From DASYSA01 sp036003885 (GTDB lineage Bacteria > Acidobacteriota > Blastocatellia > UBA7656): 6,613 nucleotides of DNA. Position numbers and translations under genes: made by a program. The notes below the pieces were generated by a model, which saw nothing but the letters and a program-made list of their open reading frames with translations, searched no databases and had not been told where the DNA came from. Of the stretch, positions 1 through 6,345 are shown piece by piece. Each line of letters begins with the position of its first letter. The first letter of the stretch is position 1. The stretch lies in assembly GCA_036003885.1 (NCBI GenBank), contig DASYSA010000508.1, forward strand, positions 1-6,613. The letters run 5' to 3'.

Positions 1-865
1 TGGGGACCGGAACGACGATGTCGGCATTGGCCGGGCACTCGCGAGCGAGCCGCTGCCCCATCTTGTGACGGCTTTTGTTAACCGACCGTCCGAAGACCAG
101 CGAATCGGGTCGCGAGAAGTAGACGTGCTCGAAGATGCAGTGTGCCGTCCTGTGTTTTGGCAGCGGAAAAGTCGAGTGGAGACCCTCGTTGTCAACGACC
201 AGAATCTCACCAGGCTCGACATCCCGGAGATAGGTCGCTTCGATCAGATCAAAGGCGCACGTCTCGGACGCAAAAACATAAGACGTGCCCAGGCGGCCAA
301 GGCAAAGCGGCCTGAAACCTCTAGGGTCGCGGACCGCTATCATCTTATCCCTTGTTAAGAAGAGCATCGAGTACGCGCCTTCAATCTCAGTGAATGTATC
401 CACTATCGCGCCCACCAGGTCCGGGGCTCGGGAGCGAGCTATCTTATGAAGCACTACCTCGGTATCGGAGGTCGACGAGAAGATCGCGCCATTGAGTTCG
501 AGTTCAGCGCGAACTTCAGTGGCGTAGGGGAGATTGCCGTTATGGCAGAGAGCGATCTGTCCTCTGTAACCGTCGACCAGGAAGGGCTGGGCCTCCAGCA
601 GCGATACGCTCCCGGCTGTTGAGTACCGCACATGGCCGATTGCCGAACGGCCCTTCAACTTCGATAGTTGCTGCTCATCGAAAATCTCACTGACATAGCC
701 CATGCCTCGGACCTGATGCAAACGCTCTCCACTGGAGGAAACCATACCCGCCGACTCCTGACCTCGATGCTGCAAGCTGTAGAGACCAAGATAGCTCAAC
801 CTTGCGGCGTCCTCGTGGTCGAAAATACCAAATACGCCACACTCTTCTTTCAGCTTGTCCATCAT
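1..865 (-). CDS. purF: Amidophosphoribosyltransferase PurF, N-terminal 288 residues (cut by window edge)
   Basis: PurF makes 5-phosphoribosylamine from PRPP and glutamine, the first committed step of de novo purine synthesis, in the cytoplasm. Seen here: a short propeptide MMDKLKEE, then Cys9 (CGVFGIF), which becomes the N-terminal nucleophile of the glutaminase domain after cleavage. Further motifs are SLQHRGQE (30-37), HVRYSTAG (78-85), CHNGNL (107-112), SDTE (133-136), ASETCAFD, YLRDVEPGE and YFSRPDS (249-255). Cys243 sits where the Bacillus-type enzyme has its first 4Fe-4S ligand, so this looks like the propeptide-bearing Fe-S class. The reading ends at ADIVVPVP, just as the PRPP-binding domain begins; family members are about 470-500 aa. 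Two ATGs are adjacent (865 and 862). A GGGGA lies about 8 nt upstream of the first, which matches the usual propeptide length. The frame stays open upstream, but no start with a ribosome site is seen there. Confidence 0.97.
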   Translation of the reverse strand, partial: MMDKLKEECGVFGIFDHEDAARLSYLGLYSLQHRGQESAGMVSSSGERLHQVRGMGYVSEIFDEQQLSKLKGRSAIGHVRYSTAGSVSLLEAQPFLVDGYRGQIALCHNGNLPYATEVRAELELNGAIFSSTSDTEVVLHKIARSRAPDLVGAIVDTFTEIEGAYSMLFLTRDKMIAVRDPRGFRPLCLGRLGTSYVFASETCAFDLIEATYLRDVEPGEILVVDNEGLHSTFPLPKHRTAHCIFEHVYFSRPDSLVFGRSVNKSRHKMGQRLARECPANADIVVPVP

Positions 866-884
866 ATTGTGGTCCCCGAAGCGG

Positions 885-890
885 ATTATA
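885..890 (-). promoter_or_regulatory. Candidate -10 box of a purF promoter
   Basis: The minus strand reads a perfect TATAAT here, about 20 nt upstream of the purF ATG at 865. It would start transcription near 878 and leave a leader of roughly a dozen bases. No good -35 is present at 16-18 nt spacing. The nearest match, TTGATA at 916-911, is 20 nt away, which is too far for a standard sigma-70 promoter. One perfect hexamer in an AT-rich patch can arise by chance, so this is tentative. It would give purF its own promoter, separate from the 80-aa gene upstream. Confidence 0.35.
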
Positions 891-967
891 ATAACCTCAT
901 CGGTCTCGACTATCAAAGTGGAGTTTGCCAGGAGCAAGCGACTACAGCATGTTCCCCGATCTAAACA

Positions 968-1004
968 GGCGGAGCCGGCCGCGCAAAGCTTAATGAGCTC
1001 CGCC
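968..1004 (-). terminator. GC-rich hairpin spanning the stop codon of the 80-aa gene; weak terminator candidate
   Basis: GGCGGAGC (968-975) and GCTCCGCC (997-1004) form a perfect 8-bp inverted repeat with a 21-nt loop. The loop contains the TAA stop (990-992) of the small gene. On the minus strand the stem is followed by TGTTTAG, a poor U-tract, so intrinsic termination would be weak. It could instead be a 3'-end stabilising structure or chance in GC-rich sequence. Confidence 0.25.
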
Positions 1005-1232
1005 GGTTGACTTCTGCTCCCCTGCCCCGTTCAGCCTCTCCAAAATCTCACGGCCCTTTTGAAGCGCGTCGCCAAAGTGGGCGATGTAGTCTTGCAAGAG
1101 CCGATTCACAGCTATCGAGCCTGTGGTATCGAGGTGCGCCCGAAAGACCATATCGCGCATATGAACCGCGTTGGGCAGCAGACCCTCTTCCTTCAACTCC
1201 ATCAAGGCGGCCTCGGGATCATAGTGATACAT
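990..1232 (-). CDS. Small hypothetical protein, 80 aa
   Basis: I do not recognise this protein. It starts MYHYDPEAALMELKEEG and has no signal peptide or membrane segment. It is mostly predicted helix with alternating charged and hydrophobic residues (LLQDYIAHFGDAL, REILERLNG). The last dozen residues (GAGEQKSTGGAH) look disordered. It has two histidines in short hydrophobic contexts but no recognisable metal or catalytic motif. The case for a real gene is a strong Shine-Dalgarno, GGGAGGA at 1247-1241, 8 nt before the ATG, plus the same strand as both neighbours and protein-like composition. It lies between the phosphodiesterase gene (82-nt gap holding a heptad array) and purF (124-nt gap). 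A soluble cytoplasmic helical protein is as far as the sequence goes. Confidence 0.7.
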   Translation of the reverse strand: MYHYDPEAALMELKEEGLLPNAVHMRDMVFRAHLDTTGSIAVNRLLQDYIAHFGDALQKGREILERLNGAGEQKSTGGAH

Positions 1233-1281
1233 CGAATGGCTCCTCCCATCTGTCAGGCTCTCATAGCTTTGATAGTACTAC

Positions 1282-1317
1282 CGCATCACGAATCACGCAT
1301 CACGAATCACGCATTCA
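1282..1317. repeat. Heptanucleotide array A (CGCATCA/CGAATCA units), flush with a stop codon
   Basis: Two forms of a 7-nt unit alternate strictly: CGCATCA, CGAATCA, CGCATCA, CGAATCA, then a variant CGCATTCA whose last three bases are the complement of the phosphodiesterase TGA (1315-1317). On the transcribed minus strand the units read TGATGCG and TGATTCG, so the stop codon itself belongs to the array. No inverted partner arm is present nearby. An 8-bp palindrome TAGTACTA (1273-1280) borders the other end. Confidence 0.9.
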
Positions 1318-2754
1318 CTTGTCCGCCTTCTTCTTTCGTTGCGTCGGCAAGACGAAACTCTCCTTGATCAACTCCCGGATCGGCGCTCCTTCGACAGCCG
1401 AGAACCGCAATCCTAATAGCCCCGCCGCACTCGGGGCGATGTCGATCATTCGAGCGAGCGGCATCTTAGCGCCCACTCTCGCTGCCTCTCCATACACTAT
1501 CAACGCCGAACGAAGCTCGGCTCGTGTAGGCAACTGGCCGTGTGTACCGCGATAGTCTTTGGTTTCGACCTCTTCGGGTCCCGTCAATTCGCCACCGAAC
1601 GTATACCTTGGAGCCGCCTCCAGCATCAGCGTCGCATTGGGAACTGCGCCCAGCCGCTTGAGATCAACTTGAGTGAGCACTCGACTGAGAGGCCCGCCAT
1701 TGCGTTGAGCGATTCGACCAAAAAGGGCCTGAACCTTCTGTGCAGTCTCCTTGTCGTCCGGATTCCGCAGAACAATTGCACACGAGCCCCCCGCAGGCCA
1801 CACGGCTGCTTTCCAATCCACCGCCTTGCCGCTCCCATCAAGTGTGATCAGCTTCTCTTTCACCAGGACTACCCCCGGCTCGAACCTCCGGGTCACGTCG
1901 GCGAAACCATGATCTGAGACCAGGAAGAAGGTGGTCTTGTCAAAGATGCCGGCCGCCCTGACCGCCTCGATTATGCGCGCGACATAGCCGTCCTGGCGCT
2001 CGGCCATCTCGATTGCGGGTGGCGTTCGTGGGCCGAACTTGTGATGAACTCCATCGAGTTCGACGAGGTGAATCAACATCAAGTTGGGTTTGTATGTCTT
2101 GATTATGAACTCGCTCACGGCAGTGCGGCGGGCGTCTGTAGCGGTATTAGCAGCCAGATTGAGGCCGCGGAGATCGGTTAGCAAAGCGGGCGTGGTGTAC
2201 TGAAGCGTTCGCTTCGGAGTCGGCGGATTCTCATTCGGATCGAGAATCTCCGGCATGTTGTAGTCGATGTCGGCGCCCACGGTAACCGGCCATCCGACAG
2301 CAGCGGTCACGAGTCCCGCCTTCTTTGCAAGCCCCCACAACGTCTCCGATTTCAAAGCGTTCGAGAACCAGTACCATTCGCGTGTCTGGGGCTCGGTCGG
2401 AGCTTCGAAGATTCGATTCTGAATGATGCCGTGCACTGCAGGACGCACACCAGTTATCAACGTCGTGTGAGCTGGATACGTTACCGAAGGGTAGACGCCT
2501 TCGACCCCATCCGCATACGCGCCGCCCAGCTTCATCTGCACGAGAGTCGGGACACGAAGGCCGATTCGTCCAGGCGCTGTGTAGTAATCAGGCACAAGCC
2601 CATCGATCGAGATCATTATCACGTGAGCGTCGCGCCGCGGTTCTTCAGTTGGCCCACCGCCCTTAGGCGCAGTCTTCTGTGAGAGCAGGGCGAGCGGGGT
2701 GAATAGCAGCACTCCGACAACCGCCAATGCAAAGCGCAAACTAACGTGTCTCAT
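1315..2754 (-). CDS. Exported nucleotide pyrophosphatase/phosphodiesterase-family protein (alkaline phosphatase superfamily), 479 aa
   Basis: This is a two-metal phosphodiesterase of the NPP/type I phosphodiesterase family, which cleaves phosphodiester or pyrophosphate bonds outside the cytoplasm; the substrate cannot be told. A signal peptide (MRHVSLRFALAVVGVLLFTP..LLSQ) covers residues 1-26, so the protein is exported. The family metal and nucleophile set is complete: Asp51 (MISIDG), nucleophile Thr92 in YPSVTYPAHT, Asp234 and His238 (ELDGVHHKFGP), Asp281-His282 (SDHGF) and His405 (GTHG). The C-terminus is basic (QRKKKADK). The start at 2754 follows GGGAGG (2764-2759) and is exactly where the signal peptide begins. 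The frame stays open for 44 codons more, to an ATG at 2886, but that stretch is repeat DNA. The MBL-fold gene is upstream on the same strand, the 80-aa gene downstream. Confidence 0.93.
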   Translation of the reverse strand: MRHVSLRFALAVVGVLLFTPLALLSQKTAPKGGGPTEEPRRDAHVIMISIDGLVPDYYTAPGRIGLRVPTLVQMKLGGAYADGVEGVYPSVTYPAHTTLITGVRPAVHGIIQNRIFEAPTEPQTREWYWFSNALKSETLWGLAKKAGLVTAAVGWPVTVGADIDYNMPEILDPNENPPTPKRTLQYTTPALLTDLRGLNLAANTATDARRTAVSEFIIKTYKPNLMLIHLVELDGVHHKFGPRTPPAIEMAERQDGYVARIIEAVRAAGIFDKTTFFLVSDHGFADVTRRFEPGVVLVKEKLITLDGSGKAVDWKAAVWPAGGSCAIVLRNPDDKETAQKVQALFGRIAQRNGGPLSRVLTQVDLKRLGAVPNATLMLEAAPRYTFGGELTGPEEVETKDYRGTHGQLPTRAELRSALIVYGEAARVGAKMPLARMIDIAPSAAGLLGLRFSAVEGAPIRELIKESFVLPTQRKKKADK

Positions 2755-2758
2755 TGAT

Positions 2759-2764
2759 CCTCCC
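2759..2764 (-). promoter_or_regulatory. Shine-Dalgarno that fixes the phosphodiesterase start
   Basis: GGGAGG on the minus strand, 4 nt before the ATG at 2754. It lies outside the neighbouring hairpin repeat (2780-2884), so it stays accessible if the hairpin folds. It favours this start over the in-frame ATG at 2886, which would add 44 repeat-encoded residues in front of a signal peptide. Confidence 0.8.
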
Positions 2765-2779
2765 TTTGAGCAGTGGCAA

Positions 2780-2884
2780 GAGAGGAAATGCGAAATTCGA
2801 AATGCGAAATGCGAAATTCGGATTTTAATTCTATTCTTCATTTCGCATTTCGCATTTCGCATTTCGAATTTCGCATTTCCTCTC
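2780..2884. repeat. Heptanucleotide array B arranged as a perfect 38-bp inverted repeat
   Basis: Arm 2780-2817 is an exact reverse complement of arm 2847-2884, with a 29-nt spacer. Each arm is built from 7-nt units, AAATGCG or AAATTCG. From the outer end, the order of the variable base is G,T,G,G,T in the left arm (2786-2820) and G,T,G,G,G in the right arm read on the other strand (2878-2844). The first four units therefore mirror each other and the fifth differs. The right arm overlaps the MBL-gene stop codon (2883-2885). The left arm ends 25 nt before the phosphodiesterase ATG. In mRNA from the minus strand this would be a long hairpin filling the gap. There is no U-tract, so it is not a typical terminator. 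Confidence 0.95.
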
Positions 2885-3641
2885 ATATCTCAATACACAT
2901 TCCATCCCTCCCTATCATAACTTCACCAGAATAATCGTTCTGAAGCTGGGTCTTCAACGTTGCTGCCTCGACCTCGAAATAGAAGTGAGTCACGACCATT
3001 CGACGGACGCCGGCTTCAGAAGCAATTCTGGCGGCATCCCCTATCGACAGATGCCGGACGCCCTCGCGGCGTTCGCGAAATGAGCATTCGGAGATCAAGA
3101 GATCGGCGTTCCTGAAGAATACCACTAACTCTTCGCTGTAGTCGGTGTCGCCGGTGTAGCAGAGCGAAGCATTCGGTGTGTCGATGCGAACCGCGAGGCT
3201 TTCTTCGGTGTGAGGCGTCTTCGCAACCGAGAGGCGGCCGGTTCTGCCGAGTTGAATGTGCCCCCCTGGAGGCAGCAGACGAAACTCTACCGTAAAGCCG
3301 GGGCTGAATAGGTCTTCTCCGAAGGCGTGCCTGAGACCATAGATGACTCGGTCGAGCCCTAACGGTCCCACAACCAGGAGGGTGCTGGTTCGTCGGCGTC
3401 GCATCCCGTACCTGAATGCTTGAAAGAGCGATGCGAGTTCACCGACGTGATCTACGTGAAAGTGGCTGATGAAAAGGTGGGTCATCTCTTCCCACTCCAC
3501 ATCATAGCGGGCAAGAGCATGCACCGCGCCGGCTCCGCAATCGAGCATGATCTTCGCGTCTCCAGCGTCGACGAAGTATCCCGCTGAATTGCGGTCGCCA
3601 TCCGGGACCGAGGTGCCTGAACCGAGTATGGTTAGCTTGAT
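2883..3641 (-). CDS. MBL-fold metallohydrolase, RNase Z-like, 252 aa, apparent ATC start
   Basis: This is a zinc-dependent hydrolase of the metallo-beta-lactamase fold, closest in motif layout to the RNase Z/ElaC branch (tRNA 3'-end processing or a related phosphodiesterase). It is presumably cytoplasmic. Ligands seen: H60-x-H62-x-D64-H65 (SHFHVDH), His144 (PHTEE), Asp165 (YTGDT), His197 (HLS) and His219 (THFYF). The N-terminus LGSGTSVPDGDRNSAG and the LISECSF segment are family-like. At 252 aa it is shorter than classical RNase Z (about 300), and the exosite arm is reduced, so a different substrate is possible. The conserved first strand reads IKLTILGSGTSVP, where relatives have Met at the first position. 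That codon is ATC, 8 nt after GAGAGG, and no ATG/GTG/TTG lies between it and the in-frame TGA at 3663-3665. An ATG at 3548 would delete this strand. Confidence 0.88.
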   Translation of the reverse strand: MKLTILGSGTSVPDGDRNSAGYFVDAGDAKIMLDCGAGAVHALARYDVEWEEMTHLFISHFHVDHVGELASLFQAFRYGMRRRRTSTLLVVGPLGLDRVIYGLRHAFGEDLFSPGFTVEFRLLPPGGHIQLGRTGRLSVAKTPHTEESLAVRIDTPNASLCYTGDTDYSEELVVFFRNADLLISECSFRERREGVRHLSIGDAARIASEAGVRRMVVTHFYFEVEAATLKTQLQNDYSGEVMIGRDGMCIEI

Positions 3642-3649
3642 AGTCGCCG

Positions 3650-3655
3650 CCTCTC
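3650..3655 (-). promoter_or_regulatory. Shine-Dalgarno placed for the ATC start of the MBL-fold gene
   Basis: GAGAGG on the minus strand is followed by CGGCGACT (8 nt) and then ATC at 3641. Both its position and the match to the conserved N-terminus indicate that translation starts at this ATC, or that the codon was ATG before a mutation or sequencing error. Confidence 0.6.
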
Positions 3656-3661
3656 GCGGAA

Positions 3662-3767
3662 GTCAGTTGTCAGTGGTCTCTTGTCAGTCGTGTGAAGGTC
3701 GCAATGACCATCAGATTTGCGATAACCGAATCACTAGCAACGGACAACGGACCACTGACAAGGGACC
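3662..3767. repeat. Heptanucleotide array C (GTCAGTN units) with imperfect inverted arms
   Basis: On the plus strand, 3662-3689 reads GTCAGTT, GTCAGTG, GTCTCTT, GTCAGTC. On the minus strand, 3766-3732 reads GTCCCTT, GTCAGTG, GTCCGTT, GTCCGTT, GCTAGTG, in strict 7-nt register. The best pairing is 12 bp: 3667-3678 with 3750-3761. The spacer holds a small GGTC/GACC stem (3697-3700, 3706-3709). The array starts 6 nt outside the MBL gene's ribosome site and supplies that frame's upstream stop, so it would form most of the MBL mRNA leader if transcription starts beyond it. Confidence 0.85.
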
Positions 3768-3796
3768 TCGAGGATATTACAACAAGCAGCCGACGC

Positions 3797-3829
3797 GGTC
3801 ATCCCGAGAGAAGAGCGCAGGCTTCTCGG
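3797..3829. repeat. TCATCCCGAG-type intergenic element with a short stem
   Basis: Within the divergent gap (3642-3950), CCGAGA (3804-3809) and TCTCGG (3824-3829) form a 6-bp stem with a 14-nt loop. The opening TCATCCCGAG resembles dispersed intergenic repeats seen in several environmental phyla; this is recalled resemblance, not a search result. The rest of the gap, about 3830-3936, must carry the ABC operon promoter, but I see no convincing -35/-10 pair. A GATTAT at 3906-3911 is the nearest -10-like hexamer and has no matching -35. Confidence 0.4.
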
Positions 3830-3936
3830 TCGTTGTGCGAATGGTTCCTGCCCTGGAAACCGTTGGATTCTCAACTCCACCTCGCCCAATGTCTCCCCTT
3901 CGTGTGATTATTCCCTGCGCAGGTCCATGTCGATGG

Positions 3937-3943
3937 AAGGGAG
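3937..3943 (+). promoter_or_regulatory. Shine-Dalgarno favouring the GTG start of the ABC ATPase
   Basis: AAGGGAG ends 7 nt before GTG at 3951. The in-frame ATGs at 3927 and 3933 have only AGG at 3 and 9 nt upstream. The GTG start also puts the first conserved strand (AIELRNVTKDY) close to the N-terminus, as is usual for this family. Confidence 0.5.
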
Positions 3944-3950
3944 AAACCGA

Positions 3951-4688
3951 GTGGATGGCGAACCGGCGATCGAGTTGAGGAACGTTACGAAGGATTACCT
4001 GACGACCAGAGCGCTTAACGACGTGTGCCTGACGGTGAACCAGGGTGAGATCTTCGGCTACGTCGGCGCTAATGGCGCGGGCAAGACGACTACGATAAAG
4101 ATCCTTGCAGGGTTGATTAGACCGACGGCCGGCGAGGCCTTCGTGTGTGGTCATAGCATCCTGTCACAGCCGCTTGAGGTGAAGGCGAGGATCGGATATG
4201 TGCCGGAGTCAGGGGCGATCTTCGACAAGCTATCGCCGCGCGAATACTTGACGGTCGTAGGACATCTGTACAAACTGGCCGCCTTGCGCACGCAGGACCG
4301 GATCGAAGAGTGGCTCGATTTCTTCGGGCTGATGGACCGTATAGATCAGCGCATGGAGATATTCTCAAAAGGGACGAAACAGAAGGTCTGCTGGATCGCC
4401 GCTCTGCTGCACGACCCCGAGGTTCTCATACTGGATGAGCCCCTCAGCGGCCTGGACGTGGAGACGATATCGCGCGTCAAAGACTTGATGAAGCGCTTCA
4501 CTGCCGAGGGGAAGACTATCTTTTACTCATCACATCTGATTGACGTTGTGGAAAAGGTCTGTACGCGAATTGCCGTGCTGCACCGCGGTCGGCTTATCGG
4601 GGCGGGAAGCATAGACGAGGTGCGAGTGTTGTCGGGGGCTCCAACGTTGGAAGAGGCATTGATGAAACTCTGGCAGGAGCAGGGATAA
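3951..4688 (+). CDS. ABC transporter ATP-binding protein (ABC-2/CcmA-like exporter class), about 245 aa
   Basis: This is the cytoplasmic ATPase of an export-type ABC system. From the GTG start: beta strand AIELRNVTKDY, Walker A GANGAGKT (39-46, Lys45), Q-loop region GYVPES with Glu instead of Gln at 86 (common in ABC-2 ATPases), a degenerate signature FSKGTKQKV (138-146) in place of LSGGQ, Walker B VLILDEP (Asp162, catalytic Glu163), D-loop SGLD (166-169) and switch His195 (SSH). All catalytic residues are present, so it should be active. The C-terminus LEEALMKLW is typical of the class. The start could instead be ATG at 3927 or 3933, giving 253 or 251 aa. The membrane partner begins 6 nt downstream, so the two are an operon. 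The cargo cannot be told. Confidence 0.95.
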   Translation: MDGEPAIELRNVTKDYLTTRALNDVCLTVNQGEIFGYVGANGAGKTTTIKILAGLIRPTAGEAFVCGHSILSQPLEVKARIGYVPESGAIFDKLSPREYLTVVGHLYKLAALRTQDRIEEWLDFFGLMDRIDQRMEIFSKGTKQKVCWIAALLHDPEVLILDEPLSGLDVETISRVKDLMKRFTAEGKTIFYSSHLIDVVEKVCTRIAVLHRGRLIGAGSIDEVRVLSGAPTLEEALMKLWQEQG

Positions 4689-4694
4689 GGTCAG

Positions 4695-6338
4695 ATGACA
4701 GCCGAAGTTAACGCGGAAAACACAAGGTCCGGCTCTCCTCCCGCGGCGCCCGTGGAAGGCGCAGTCGATTGGCAGCAGCTGCGCGCGATCGTGCGGCTGG
4801 GTTTATGGCAGAGCTTCCGATCTGCGCTCAAGCCCGGAACTGGAAAGAGGGCGCACCTGCTTCGACAGCTCATCATCTCGATGGGGTTTGTCGGGCTGTT
4901 CTTTTCGATTGGGGCAAGGCGCTGCGACGACCTGCCAACCTATCTGACTCTTCTGTTCAGCGTCGCATTCGGCATCGTCGCTCTGAGCGTTCTGCCCGAC
5001 ACGCTTGACGGCCGCCGCCGCAATGTCGAGGTGCTGAGTTCCAAACCGATAGCCTCCACCACGTTGCTGGCCGCTAGAGCAGTCAATATCTCTATCGTGT
5101 CCGCGCTCATCACAGGCAGTTTTGCGGTTGCGCCAATGATTTCAGCCACATGGGTTTTCAACTGCTCGTGGATTCTGGTGGCCGGCCTTTTTCTGCTGCT
5201 CAATCTTGGAAGCTTTGCGGTGGTCGTGCTGTCGGTGACAACATTCGTGCTCGCCGCGCGGTGGTTCAACCTCGACAGACTGCGGACCTTCGCGCAGTTT
5301 CTTCTGGTATCGGTCAACCTGGGAATGATGGGGATGTCGCTTCTCTCGATGAGCGAGATGGCGATCGGGTCGGAGAGCACGCGGTTTTCGTTCAGCTCCC
5401 TCCCCTGGATCAAGCTGCTTCCCTCGGTTTGGTTCGCCGACTTCCTTGTTTCAGACTTGGGGGCCAGGGCCAACCTTGAACGAGCGGGGGCGCTCCTCGT
5501 GCTTGCTTCCGCACTGTTGATCGCGGTCCGGCTCGACCTGGGCAGGCGGTATCCGGACCTGCTCGACAGGTTGTTGGAGTCGGATGAGCAACCAACCAGC
5601 CGTCCGCTCGCAGTCCTCCTGCTTGAGACTGCGAGCCGTCTTCCGCTAATCGGCAAGTGGCTGGCTCCCGCGCAGCCTCTCGCGGTAGCAACGCTGATCT
5701 TGACGCTGACACAGCGTGAGTTGATTTCGAGGCTCAAGATCCTGGTTCCGCGGGTCATACTCATCGCCTTCTTCGTTGTAGCCTTGAGCGCGGGGGACCG
5801 TTACTTCTCTCCGTTGATTGTGGCTTTCTACGGATTCATTGGACTGCTCACCGGGTGCGACTTGATAAAGCAGAGTTCCCAGCCGGCGGCGAGCTGGCCG
5901 CTGCTGGCAGCTCCCATCGACGCGCTCCAGATCATCCGCGGCATGCGATTGGTCGTCACGGTGAAGTATTTCGCCCTTCCCGCGGTACTCGTGACGTTCG
6001 CTCTGTTTCTCATCAATCCGCCGATCCTGGCAGGGCTCCTTGCGCTGTGTTACTTCGTTGAGACTCGCTGCCTCATCTCTCTTCTCATTCTGATGAGCCC
6101 TGCGTTGCCACTGTCTGCGGAGCATGTGACGACGGCTCAATTCGTAGGCCTTGGCGTGAGCATGGTCGCTACACTGGTCACGACGATTGGGTACGTCACG
6201 GTCACCGGCGCATACGGATTGTTTGGATATATTGGGCTGGGCCTGGGCGTTATCGGCCTGGTGATGCTGGTCTTCGCGAGTTACTGGTTAGATCGTGGCG
6301 CAGCAGCCCGGCTCCAAAAACTGGAGTATGAGCACTGA
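4695..6338 (+). CDS. ABC-2-type membrane permease, 547 aa, apparently two fused halves
   Basis: This is a polytopic inner-membrane protein, the likely channel subunit for the ATPase encoded just upstream. The first 55 residues are soluble and helical (VDWQQLRAIVRLGLWQSF). About 10-12 hydrophobic segments follow, roughly at 58-73, 82-100, 129-148, 157-187, 200-219, 264-281, 351-366, 372-386, 424-440, 443-464, 482-503 and 510-530. ABC-2 permeases carry a cytoplasmic motif of the type LSLPISxxxLLxxK after the second segment. Two such motifs are visible: VLSSKPIASTTLLAARAV (113-130) and LLAAPIDALQIIRGMRLV (403-420), about 290 residues apart. That suggests a tandem duplication fused into one chain. 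A charged cytoplasmic linker (282-325) separates the halves. AAGG 4 nt before the ATG and the 6-nt gap imply translational coupling. No subfamily symbol is justified. Confidence 0.85.
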   Translation: MTAEVNAENTRSGSPPAAPVEGAVDWQQLRAIVRLGLWQSFRSALKPGTGKRAHLLRQLIISMGFVGLFFSIGARRCDDLPTYLTLLFSVAFGIVALSVLPDTLDGRRRNVEVLSSKPIASTTLLAARAVNISIVSALITGSFAVAPMISATWVFNCSWILVAGLFLLLNLGSFAVVVLSVTTFVLAARWFNLDRLRTFAQFLLVSVNLGMMGMSLLSMSEMAIGSESTRFSFSSLPWIKLLPSVWFADFLVSDLGARANLERAGALLVLASALLIAVRLDLGRRYPDLLDRLLESDEQPTSRPLAVLLLETASRLPLIGKWLAPAQPLAVATLILTLTQRELISRLKILVPRVILIAFFVVALSAGDRYFSPLIVAFYGFIGLLTGCDLIKQSSQPAASWPLLAAPIDALQIIRGMRLVVTVKYFALPAVLVTFALFLINPPILAGLLALCYFVETRCLISLLILMSPALPLSAEHVTTAQFVGLGVSMVATLVTTIGYVTVTGAYGLFGYIGLGLGVIGLVMLVFASYWLDRGAAARLQKLEYEH

Positions 6339-6345
6339 CAAGTTC

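Noticed and set aside
65..964. Plus-strand open frames across the first kilobase
   Set aside because: They are antisense to purF, whose motifs are unmistakable on the minus strand.
1282..1317. Possible CRISPR array
   Set aside because: Units are 7 nt with no spacers and no cas genes nearby; it is a short tandem repeat.
1007..1555. Plus-strand 182-codon open frame
   Set aside because: It runs antisense to the 80-aa gene, through repeat A and into the phosphodiesterase; its composition is rich in Ser, Arg and Pro and it has no family motif.
2780..2884. Intrinsic terminator for the MBL gene
   Set aside because: The stem is AT-rich, 38 bp long and lacks a following T-run, so it does not fit a Rho-independent terminator.
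3662..3767. Terminal inverted repeats of an insertion sequence
   Set aside because: Only about 70 nt separates the arms, with no transposase fragment and no target-site duplication seen.
3547..3978. Plus-strand open frame in the divergent gap
   Set aside because: It spans repeat C and the TCATCCCGAG element, is low in protein-like composition, and overlaps the starts of both flanking genes.
4940..6140. Minus-strand open frames of 100-274 codons opposite the permease
   Set aside because: They are rich in Arg, Ser and Thr without motifs, as expected for the antisense of a GC-rich hydrophobic protein gene.
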